A DNA stretch of 64,000 bases from Tachypleus tridentatus. Its lineage: Eukaryota > Arthropoda > Merostomata > Xiphosura > Limulidae. The notes below the pieces were generated by a model. It ran no database searches, was not told where the DNA came from, and worked only from the letters and a program-made list of their open reading frames with translations. The DNA lies in NCBI RefSeq assembly GCF_004210375.1, contig NC_134834.1, forward strand, positions 12,881,857 through 12,945,856, read 5' to 3'. Made by a program: the position numbers and the translations under genes. Positions within the stretch are counted from its first letter, which is position 1. Each line of letters begins with the position of its first letter. Positions 12,991 through 22,800 of this stretch are shown here, piece by piece.

Positions 12991-13654
12991 GATTCATTTT
13001 AAAGTTAGAAGGTATGGACTGGCTCTGTAGCAGAGCTCTGGATTTAAAACAAATTATCCGTCTAATTAAGCCAGTAGACTAATTTCTTGTTTAATACAAC
13101 ATGACTAATGTAACACCCTGTTTAACTTTGATGTTGTATTATAGATTTGAAGTTGAAATTTAGCCTACAAAAATTTTCTGAGTTCTGAACTTACTGATCA
13201 CGTTATAACGTATGGTGTTTATTATCATTAGTTTAAATCACACCTGTAACTTTTGTGCATCAGGACTGTATCAACTGATACAATTAAGTTACTGAAGCTA
13301 ACTTCTAACAACTGTTTGTCTCCTCATGTTATGGTGACGCTTTGAACAGATCTACCAGTTGCACATTGAAGCACTAATAATTCGAAGCACAAGCTGATCT
13401 TAAAAGAGCAAAGTTGGATTTCCGGACTCATTAACATCATTAGTTTAGGCTTAACAATCTCATTCTTATTTATATATATTGTGATTAGTCTGTGTTCGTT
13501 TAACTTATGACTTATTTACTACATCATCAGAAATGGTTTGAAGGATTGTTTTAACATATCTATTTAAATATTGAGTTTCGCTTAGAAGTGATTGGTTTAT
13601 GATACAGTGTTGTGCTTTAAGTTCATGTTATCGTGATAGCTAACGATGTCCACT

Positions 13655-14669
13655 AAACTCTACCTGACCACGTGTTATAGTTTACTTTACCTGACCACCT
13701 GTCACAATTCTCTTTACTTGATCACGTGTCACAGTTCACTTTACCTGACCACGTGTCACAGTTCTCTTTACCTGACCAAATGTCACAGTTCTCTTTACCT
13801 AACCACGTGTCACAGTTCTCTTTACCTAACCACGTGTGACAGTTCTCTTCACCTGACCACATGTCACAGTTCTCTTTACCTGACCACATGTCATAGTTCC
13901 CTTTACTTGAACACATGTCACAGTTCTCTTCACCTGACCACATGTCATAGTTCCCTTTACTTGAACACATGTCACAGTTCTCTTCACCTGACCACATGTC
14001 ATAGTTCCCTTTACTTGAACACATGTCACAGTTCTCTTTACCTGACCACGTGTCACTGTTCTCTTTACCTGACAAAATGTCACAGTTCTCTTTACCTAAC
14101 CACGTGTGACAGTTCTCTTCACCTGACCACATGTCACAGTTCTCTTTACCTGACCACATGTCATGGTTCCTTTACTTGGACACATGTCACGGTTCTCTTC
14201 ACCTGACCACATGTCATGGTTCCTTTACTTGAACACGTGTCACAGTTCTCTTCACCTGACCACATGTCATAGTTCCCTTACTTGAACACATGTCACAGTT
14301 CTCTTCACCTGACCACATGTCATAGTTCCCTTTACTTGAACACATGTCACAATTCTCTTTACCTGACCACATGTCATAGTTCCCTTTACTTGAACACATG
14401 TCATAGTTCCCTTTACTTGAACACATGTCACAGTTCTCTTCACCTGACCACATGTCATAGTTCCCTTTACTTGAACACATGTCACAATTCTCTTTACCTG
14501 ACCACGTGTCACAGTTCTCTTTACCTGACAAAATGTCACAGTTCTCTTTACCTAACCACGTGTCACAGCTCTCTTTACCTAACCACGTGTCACAGTTCAC
14601 TTTACCTGACCACGTGTCACAGTTCACTTTACCTGACCACGTGTCACATTGTTCTTTACCTGGCATATT
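13655..14669. repeat. 27-bp minisatellite with E-box-like core, about 37 copies
   Basis: The unit is of the form TTTACCTGACCACGTGTCAC followed by AGTTCTC, exactly 27 bp. The central hexamer is CACGTG or CACATG, with occasional CAAATG. Many copies occur as 54-bp dimers that alternate an ACCTGACC unit with an ACTTGAAC unit. Since 27 is a multiple of three, the array gives apparent proteins on both strands (for example SLYLTTCHS repeats). I regard these as artefacts. Confidence 0.95.
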
Positions 14670-14765
14670 TTCACGTTATAATTTATATATTCACCTATCA
14701 CATGGTCCTCCATTTTACCATATACTGCAGTGTCCTTTACGTCACCATTACTGAAGCGTCCTTCA

Positions 14766-14960
14766 TCTGACCATATATCACAGTGTTATTCGCTGACCAC
14801 ACATCACACTGAACTTACCTGACCATATATCACAATGTTATTCGCTGACCACACATCACACTGAACTTACCTGACCATATATCACAGTGTTATTCGCTTA
14901 CCACACATCACACTGAACTTACCTGAGCACATATCACACTGAATTTACATGACCATATAT
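14766..14960. repeat. 52-bp tandem repeat, about 3.5 copies
   Basis: The unit contains CTGACCATATATCACAGTG, TTATTCGCTGACCACACATC and ACACTGAACTTAC. Its TGACCA...TCACA pattern suggests descent from the adjacent 27-bp array. Sequence to about 15120 is a further degraded continuation. Confidence 0.85.
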
Positions 14961-15131
14961 CAAAAAACCTCCTAAAGAACTGCTTACTACAGAATCATCT
15001 ACCTAGCGACGTATCAACACATCTGTTACGTGACTATGCACCATAATATCTCATATGTCACACTACCGGCTCATTCATCACAGTGCCCTCTACCGGAATA
15101 TAAGTCACTGTGTCCTTTATCTGACAATACG

Positions 15132-15409
15132 TTTGGTTTGTTTGTTTGTTTTTGAATTTCGCACAAAGCTACTCGAGGGCTATCTGTGCTAGCCGTCCCT
15201 AATTTAGCAGTGTAAGACTAGAGATAAGTCATCACCACCCACCGCCAACTCTTGGGCTACTCTTTTACCAACGAATAGTGGGATTGACCGTAACATTATA
15301 ACGCCCCCACGGCTGAAAGGGGCGAGCATGTTTGGAGTGACCGGGATGCGAACCCGCGACCCTCGAATTACGAATCGCACGCCTTAACACGCTTGGCCGT
15401 GCCGGGCCC
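15132..15409 (-). mobile_element. Full-length family A SINE with 11-bp target-site duplication
   Basis: Tail at the left (TTTGTTTGTTTGTTTTTG), complete body, and tRNA-like head at the right ending in GCCGGGCCC. An 11-bp direct repeat, CTGACAATACG, lies at 15121-15131 and again at 15410-15420. This confirms retroposition into the degraded tail of the preceding minisatellite region. Confidence 0.95.
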
Positions 15410-15420
15410 CTGACAATACG

Positions 15421-16768
15421 CTACGTTGTCCTGAGATATCTCTGTTTCCTTCTTTACATGTTTTATCATTTTTATCACGTTGACTTTGATGCCACTGGTT
15501 TCCTTGGAAACACAAATTCATATTGACGACACAGTCCACATCTCTAACACTTCTCTATCAGTTGTTACCCTTATTCCAAAGAAAAATGACCCTATTATTC
15601 CAAAAGAAAATTAATCCCACGAATTAGCTCTTATTTTGAAGAGATAGAGTTTCTAAAACCAAGGACTAATTTTAGATAACAACAAATGTAAAACACCAAA
15701 CGTTAGACAATGTAAGTTTTAATAATTAAATGAATCAACAGCTGCGAGTCGAATTTGCTTCTGTCAGAACCAGACATTAGAGGTTATTTAGGTCGAATAA
15801 TAATTTTGTTTGATAGATACTGTAAGTTCGATATTTTCATTATCACGTGCAAGTTAGCCCTCGCGAGCTCTTAACATATTTCTTTAATTAACTGGTTACG
15901 TCTTACAGAAAATGGGAAAAATCCTCGCAGTTTATTTACCAAAATTTAACAAGAGCGCCTGTCTCGAACGTGAAGAATGTCACGTGAAACTGTCGTTATC
16001 CTATGATCAAAGATCTTTCTTTTCCCCCGAGTAATACAGTTTTTAAAATGTTTACTAACTCGTCAAACGGGATCGTTTGCGTTCTAGCCATGCGCAGTTC
16101 CGTTTTTACTATTACACATTCGTATATGTCTGTAAATTAATCTGTCTCTGCGGAATAATAAAACACTCACATGAGTTTCAAAAGCGGAGAAACAAATGAA
16201 ACATCAGATATGCGCAGACGTTTGAAGAACATGAATATGGAAGTTCATCAGATGTGCGCAGACGTTTGAAGAACATGAATATGGAAGTTCATTTTCGTTG
16301 CTTATTTAATACCATAGACGTCGAGTGCTATCATACACGTTTGAGAAGAAAATTTGCTTGGTTTTGGACAGAACGTATTACAAATCGATAGTTTCTTAGA
16401 TTTACACGAATTAAAGAAAGAAACTTTCGCCAAAAGAAAAAATACAATTTTTTATAAAGACTCATTTTTTGTCTTGGATATTCTATACCAAGGAAGTTTT
16501 GTTTTCCAGACACGTTTGTTCCGTTTTATAGGACAAAACGTTCTTTCTTGAAACTTGGTTTAAAGGCAGACGTGGAGTCGTGACTATCGCCTAGGGCTGC
16601 GTGTTCTGAGGTCCAACATTCACGTCACGATTGCTTCAACTCGTCTCTGCACTTACTTAAAACTGTGAATGAAAGTTATTAAAATGACAGTCAATCCCGA
16701 TATTCGGTTCAAAGGCTGACAAAGCACTAGTGGCGGCAGGTGCTGCTCGCTTATTTTCTTTCCTCTGT
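15421..16768. other. Non-coding unique sequence
   Basis: Overlapping 60-65-codon frames on both strands near 16331-16551 have no recognisable family features and are probably chance. A short 44-bp direct duplication lies at 16202-16292. Confidence 0.55.
16202..16292. repeat. 44-bp tandem duplication (2 copies)
   Basis: A segment beginning CATCAGATRTGCGCAGACG and ending ATATGGAAGTT is present twice, at 16202-16245 and 16246-16289. The copies differ at one position (ATA versus ATG). Confidence 0.9.
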
Positions 16769-17050
16769 GGCCCGGCATGGCCAGGTGGATTAAGGCGTGC
16801 GACTCGTAATCTGGGGAGGTCTCGGGTTCGAATCCCCGTCACACCAAACATACTCGCCCTTTCAGCCGTGGGGGCGTTATAATGTGACGGTCAATCCCAC
16901 TATTCGTTGGTAAAAGAGTAGCCCAAGAGTTGGCGGTGGGTGGTGATGACTAGCTGCCTTCCCTCTATTCTTACACTGCTAAATTAGGGACGGCTAGCAC
17001 AGATAGCCCTCGAGTAGCTTTGTGCGAAATTCGAAAACAAACAAACAAAC
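16769..17050 (+). mobile_element. Full-length family A SINE
   Basis: The head starts GGCCCGGCATGGCCAGGTGG. A B box GGTTCGAATCCCC lies at about 16824, followed by the complete body and an (ACAA)n-type tail ending near 17050. This is one of the best preserved copies and a useful reference for the family. No clear target-site duplication is visible. A short diverged fragment (GACAGTCAATCCCGATATTCG, about 16686) lies just upstream. Confidence 0.93.
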
Positions 17051-17410
17051 GAAAGCTATTGCCTTGAGATATATGTGTGTATTACCAAACAAACCGATAA
17101 GTTGAGGGTTTATCGGAACAAATATCTTCGTAAGTCGTAAGTGTACGGGTTATAAAAAATTTCTCATCTTGTGATTATTCTGTTTTCTCTCTTGTTTGTT
17201 TTTAACGTCACGATATTTTACGTTTGTTTGTGAAATGTTCCTGAAGAAATACAACAATATAACGTTTTTTAAGAGATCACGAGGAAAAATAAAATATTCT
17301 CGAAAACGGTCACGTGGAGTTTTTATCACAATTACATCGAACACGTGATCATATATTGAAGTTTGATAGAATAAGAAATTACATGAGAAACATTTCCTCG
17401 CTTAATGATC

Positions 17411-17670
17411 GGCTCGACATGGCCAGGTGGTTAAGGCACTCGCCTTGTAATCCAAGGGTCGGGGGTTCGAATCCTCGTCAAACTAAACATGCTTGCCCTT
17501 TCAGCCGTTGGGGCGTATATAGTGATTGTCAATCCAACTATTAGTTGGTGGAAGAGTAGTCCAAGAGTTGGCGGTGGGTGGTGGTGACTAGCTGCTTTCC
17601 TATACTGCTAAATTATGGATGACTAGCTCAGATAGCCTTCGTGTAGAGTTGCGCAAAATTCAAAATAAAC
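17411..17670 (+). mobile_element. Family A SINE, moderately diverged
   Basis: The tRNA-like head starts GGCTCGACATGGCCAGGTGG, with B box GGTTCGAATCC. The body has several substitutions, and the tail ends AAATTCAAAATAAAC. A short frame here (17314-17544) is SINE sequence read in frame and is not a gene. Confidence 0.9.
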
Positions 17671-17720
17671 TCACCGATCAAAATGTTCTTTGAATAAAGT
17701 TATAATTCGTTTATTTTATC

Positions 17721-17788
17721 TTGGAGCAACTTTCTGGGATCTTTTGAATTCAAAGTGAAGCTTGGGTGACGTGGGTCGTCACTTACAC
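17721..17788 (+). pseudogene. Decayed copy of the CA10-like exon (copy 1)
   Basis: The stretch TGGGATCTTTTGAATTCAAA and onward to GACGTGGGTCGTC aligns with the intact exon from its TGGGGACTTCTGAATCC block to ACATGGGTCGTC. Read in the exon frame it gives W-D-L-L-N-S-K, a stop where the intact exon has Trp, then S-L-G-D-V-G-R. The acceptor AG before it is absent. This is inferred to be a dead partial tandem duplicate of the exon. Confidence 0.72.
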
Positions 17789-17808
17789 ACGAACTTTATT
17801 TCTAAACA

Positions 17809-17858
17809 GGGCCTATCTACCAAGATTTTCTTAATCCAGAGCGGATTTTTCTAAATCC
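17809..17858 (+). pseudogene. Decayed copy of the CA10-like exon start (copy 2)
   Basis: GGGCCTATCTACCAAGATTT and the following TTCTTAATCCAGAGCGGA align with the first 36 or so bases of the intact exon. Translation in frame gives GPIYQDFLNPERIFL against GPTYWGLLNPEWSLC in the intact exon. A pyrimidine tract and CAG acceptor precede it (17801-17809). Similarity fades after about 45 bases and no donor follows, so it is unlikely to be used. Confidence 0.7.
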
Positions 17859-17910
17859 ATAATAGAGTTTATGTAATGTGATTTGTAGATAATATGTAAC
17901 TCTTTCTATC

Positions 17911-17950
17911 TATGGCCTACCTAGTGGTATTTTTTTTAATCCATATTGAA
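17911..17950 (+). pseudogene. Decayed copy of the CA10-like exon start (copy 3)
   Basis: TGGCCTACCTAGTGG, then a T run and AATCCATATTGA, resembles the exon start with a stop at the position of Tyr. The upstream CTCTTTCTATCTAT matches the acceptor tract CTTTCTATTTAG of the intact exon, except that the AG is lost. Only the first 35-40 bases are recognisable. Confidence 0.55.
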
Positions 17951-17996
17951 TTATTAGCTATATGGATCTCTGTTATGTATAATTCTTTCTATTTAG

Positions 17997-18133
17997 GGCC
18001 TACCTATTGGGGACTTCTGAATCCAGAGTGGAGTTTGTGTAACATGGGTCGTCGACAGTCACCTGTAGATATTGATCCATCGATATTGTTGTTTGACCCT
18101 CATTTAAGACCCATCCACGTGGAGAACAGCAGA
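17997..18133 (+). CDS. Internal exon of a carbonic anhydrase-related protein (CA10/CA11-like)
   Basis: A 137-bp exon. Acceptor: pyrimidine-rich CTTTCTATTTAG ending at 17996. Donor: GTGAGTG starting at 18134, which matches the consensus. The exon enters one base into a codon and ends in phase 0. It encodes PTYWGLLNPEW, then SLCNMGRRQSPVDIDPS, then FDPHLRPIHV. The QSPVDI block is the conserved N-terminal motif of alpha-carbonic anhydrases. The Cys-x-x-Gly-[KR]-Arg-Gln-Ser-Pro context together with Phe-Asp-Pro and Leu-x-Pro is characteristic of CA10/CA11 (CARP X/XI). Vertebrate members are secreted, catalytically inactive relatives lacking zinc-ligand histidines and bind neurexins. That function is family knowledge only, because the zinc-site region lies in exons not seen here. 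No flanking exon was found in this window. The exon sits between SINEs and just downstream of three decayed copies of its own start. The CA10/11 subfamily assignment is less certain than the superfamily. Confidence 0.88.
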
Positions 18134-18486
18134 GTGAGTGTAACATTCGTTTAAACACCGTATTATAACAATAATAAACATTTCAGAATTGAAATCTAAT
18201 CCCAGTGGACGCACCTGACAACCTCGTGCTGTTGTTGAGTATCCCAGTTATGACTTTAAAACTTATGCTGGTAAAACCTATTTACTTTTTTATAATATTT
18301 TTGTTTTGTCAAAATAAACTGAGTTTCCAGCGATCCAATCGTTTCTAATGTTCAAACTCGCCCATAGAAAGACCTTAAAAACTGACCACACATTAGGATT
18401 TAAATTGACTGGTTACCTAGGAAACATTTTAAAAAGTGACCACTTCTCCAGAAAAAGTAATTTCAAAACTTGCCAATCACCTAGTG

Positions 18487-18704
18487 AGTCCCCGTCGCAC
18501 CAAACATGCTCGCCCATTCAGTCGTGGGGGGCGTTATAATCTGACGGTCAATTCCACTATTCGTTGATAAATAGAGTACTCCAAGAGTTGGCGGTCGGTG
18601 GTGATGAGTAGCTGCCTTCCCTCTAGTCTTACACTGCTCAGTTGGGGACGGCTAGCGCAGATAGTCCTCGTGTATCTTTGCGCAAAATTCAAAAACCAAC
18701 CAAC
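18487..18704 (+). mobile_element. Family A SINE, 5' truncated, with shared target-site duplication
   Basis: Starts within the tRNA-like head (GTCCCCGTCGCACCAAACATG) and continues to the tail ending AAAAACCAACCAAC. It is flanked by a 9-bp repeat, CACCTAGTG, at 18478-18486 and 18705-18713. A second SINE then uses the same site. Confidence 0.9.
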
Positions 18705-18713
18705 CACCTAGTG

Positions 18714-18951
18714 TTTGTTTATTTGTTTTGAATTTCGCGCAAAGCTACGAGGGCTATCTGCGCTAGCCTTCCCTAATTTAGCAGGTAGTCATCACCACCT
18801 ACCGCCAACTCTTGGGCTACTCTTTTACCAATGAATAGTGGGATTCATCGTTACATTATAACGACTCCAAATGTTTGGTGCGACAGGGATTCGAACCCGC
18901 GACCCTCAGATTACGAGTCGAACGCCTTAATCCACCTGGCCATGCTGGGCC
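18714..18951 (-). mobile_element. Family A SINE inserted at the same target site, opposite orientation
   Basis: Minus-strand copy with its tail at the left (TTTGTTTATTTG), a body with an internal deletion, and the tRNA-like head at the right ending in CATGCTGGGCC. The left flank CACCTAGTG (18705-18713) recurs on the right as CACCTAATG (18954-18962, one mismatch). The pair with 18487-18704 therefore lies tail to tail around a common duplicated site. Confidence 0.88.
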
Positions 18952-18962
18952 ACCACCTAATG

Positions 18963-19894
18963 AAAAACTTTAATTAAAACTAGTCATTCCCTCTTATATT
19001 TATCCAAATCATATATCTGTAAAAGCTACAAAGATTTGGCTTTTCGTCTCCTTCATATCTCACAAACTGGTATGTCACGATGAATGGCCTCATTATCTGA
19101 TTATTTATCAGTACATTAATCTAACCCTCAATCTGCTAATTTTGCTTCAAAACATTAGCATCTTTGACATGAGCATTGTCCAGTTCAAATAAACAGTAAA
19201 TATAATATAATATATAATATAATAATAATACAATATTATTATCAGTAGATTGTATTTAAATTTCCATTTTCTAAATATCTTTCAATAATCTGCTTGTTAA
19301 CCATAGTTCCTAGTGTATATGTTCAACATTGAGAATATTCAGGTCCACTACTTTCATTAGCGAGACTTTCCTTAATTTGAAATCTTTCTGTGCTTCGAAA
19401 ATTAATTGAACACAAGTTATATATCGTATTTTAAGACCTTGTTTGTTCGCAATGTTCAATTCGGCGTCATAGAACTAATTACAGCTGCCACTTAGCTTAT
19501 ATCATAAGACGTCTTGCATAATTCTCAGGGAGTATATCTTATTCATATGGCTGGGTATTGACAAACTAAAAAGCATCACTCCCTCGGTCATATTTACATA
19601 AGTCCTTATGAATAGCAATAATAAAATGTTCTCATTTCAATAAATTCAAACATATGCAAACCATTACTGTCCATAAGTTATCTATAAAGTAACACGATAA
19701 TAAATCTTACGGGTGGTTAGGTATCTAGTGACGTAACAGTTACCAGGACTTATGTGATGACTTGTACAACAATGACACATTGATTTAATGACTAGATGAT
19801 AGTTATGTCACCATGTAGTGTACAAGGTAACCCGAAAAATACACAACAATAAAACTGATATTATTAATACACGTGACAAATCACAACAATAACA
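18963..19894. other. Non-coding unique sequence
   Basis: AT-rich, with a short imperfect ATA/TAA microsatellite at about 19199-19243. No further CA10-like exon is recognised in this stretch. Confidence 0.6.
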
Positions 19895-19899
19895 ATATA

Positions 19900-22800
19900 T
19901 ACTAAAAACAACTACAGTCACTACCCATTGTTGTAATAATACACTATTTACCAAAAACAAGTACAGTCACTACCCATTGTTGTAATAATACACTATTTAC
20001 CAAAAACAACTCGAGTCGCTACCCAATGTTGTAATAATACACTATTTACCAAAAACAACTACAGTAACTATCCATTGTTGTAATAATACACTATTTACCA
20101 ATAACAACTACAGTCACTACCCATTGTTGTAATAATACACTATTTACCAAAAACAACTACAGTCACTAGCCATTGTTGTAATAATACACTATTTACCAAT
20201 AACAAGTACAGTCACTACCCATTGTTGTAATAATACACTATTTACCAAAAACAACTCAGGTCACTACCCAGTGTTGTAATAATACACTGTTACCAAAACA
20301 ACTACAGTAACTATCCATTGTTGTAATAATACACTATTTACCAAAAACAACTACAGTCACTACCCATTGTTGTAATAATACACTATTTACCAAAAACAAC
20401 TCGAGTCGCTACCCAATGTTGTAATAATACACTATTTACCAAAAACAACTACGGTCACTATCCATTGTTGTAATAATACACTGTTTACCAATAACAACTA
20501 CGGTCACTACCCATTGTTGTAATAATACACTGTTTACCAAAACAACTCAGGGTCACTGCCCATTGTTGTAATAATGCACTATTTACCAAAAACAACTACA
20601 GTCACTATCCATTGTTGTGATAATACACTATTTACCAATAACAACTACGGTCACTACCCATTGTTGTAATAATACACTATTTACCAAAACAGCTCGGTCA
20701 CTACCCATTGTTGTAATAATGCACTGTTACCAATAACAACTACAGTCACTATCCATTGTTGTAATAATACACTATTTACCAAAAACAACTACAGTAACTA
20801 TCCATTGTTGTAATAATACACTATTTACCAATAACAACTACAGTCACTACCCATTGTTGTAATAATACACTATTTACCAATAACAACTGGAGTCACTACC
20901 CATTGTTGTAATAATACACTATTTACCAATAACAACTGGAGTCACTACCCATTGTTGTAATAATACACTATTTACCAATAACAACTACGGTCACTACCCA
21001 TTGTTGTAATAATGCACTGTTACCAATAACAACTACGGTCACTATCCATTGTTGTAATAATGCACCATTTACCAAAACAACTACGGTCACTGCCATTGTT
21101 GTAATAATACACCGTTTACCAAAAACAACTACGGTCACTATCCATTGTTGTAATAATGCACTGTTACCAATAACAACTACAGTCACTACCCATTGTTGTA
21201 ATAATACACTATTTACCAATAACAACTACAGTCACTATCCATTGTTGTAATAATACACTATTTACCAATAACAACTACAGTCACTACCCATTGTTGTAAT
21301 AATACACTCTTTACCAATAACAACTACAGTCACTATCCATTGTTGTAATAATACACCATTTACCAAAACAACTATAGTTACTACCCAATGTTGTAATAAT
21401 ACACTAGTTACCAATAACAACTACAGTCACTATCCATTGTTGTAATAATACACTGTTTACCAAAAACAACTACGGTGTCTGTTCAGTATTCTAATAATAC
21501 ACTATTTACCAATAACAACTACAGTCACTACTCAATGTTGTAATAATACACTATTTACCAATAACAACTACAGTCACTATCCATTGTTGTAATAATACAC
21601 CAGTTACCAAAAACAACTACAGTCACTACCCATTATTGTAATAATACACCATTTACCAAAAACAACTACAGTCACTACCCATTGTTGTAATAATACACTC
21701 TTTACCAATAACAACTACAGTCACTATCCATTGTTGTAATAATACACCATTTACCAAAAACAACTAGGGTCACTATCCATTATTGTAATAATACACCATT
21801 TACCGAAAACAACTACAGTCACTACCCATTGTTGTAATAATACACTCTTTACCAATAACAACTACAGTCACTATCCATTGTTGTAATAATACACCATTTA
21901 CCAAAAACAACTACAGTCACTATCCATTGTTGTAATAATAAACTATTTACCAATAACAACTACGGTCACTATCCATTGTTGTAATAATACACTATTTACC
22001 AAAACAACTAGAGTCATTCCACAATGTTGTAATAATACACTCTTTACCAATAACAACTACGGTCACTATCCATTGTTGTAATAATGCACCATTTACCAAA
22101 ACAACTACGGTCACTACCCATTGTTGTAATAATACACTATTTACCATTAACAACTACAGTCACTATGCATTGTTGTAATAATACACTATTTACCAAAACA
22201 ACTACAGTCACTACCCATTGTTGTAATAATACACTATTTACCAATAACAACTACAGTCACTATCCATTGTTGTAATAATACACTATTTACCAAAACAACT
22301 AGAGTCACTATCCATTGTTGTAATAATACACTATTTACCAAAAACAATTACAGTCACTATCCATTGTTGTAATAATACACTATTTACCAAAAACAACTAC
22401 GGTCACTATCCATTGTTGTAATAATACACTATTTACCAATAACAACTACAGTCACTATCCATTGTTGTAATAATGCACCATTTACCAAAACAATTACAAG
22501 TCACTATCCATTGTTGTAATAATACACTATTTACCAAAACAACTACAGTCACTATCCATTGTTGTAATAATACACTGTTTACCAATAACAACTGGGTCAC
22601 TACCCAATGTTGTAATAATACACTATTTACCAAAAACAACTAGAGTCATTCCACAATGTTGTAATAATACACTCTTTACCAATAACAACTACAGTCACTA
22701 TCCATTGTTGTAATAATACACCATTTACCAAAAACAACTACAGTCACTACCCATTGTTGTAATAATACACTATTTACCATTAACAACTACAGTCACTATG

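Larger units (their letters stand above)
11497..13654. other. Mostly unique non-coding DNA with old SINE fragments
   Basis: No gene is supported here. Embedded diverged SINE pieces are listed separately (11698-11826, 12400-12545 and 12935-12990). Confidence 0.55.

Noticed and set aside
13646..14770. Cys-rich repeat proteins on both strands (SLYLTTCHS and similar)
   Set aside because: These are frame by-products of the 27-bp minisatellite. Several frames and both strands are open at once, which points to repeat structure and not selection for a protein.
16331..16551. Short overlapping frames on opposite strands
   Set aside because: About 60 codons each, with no family motif, no splice context, and mutual antisense overlap.
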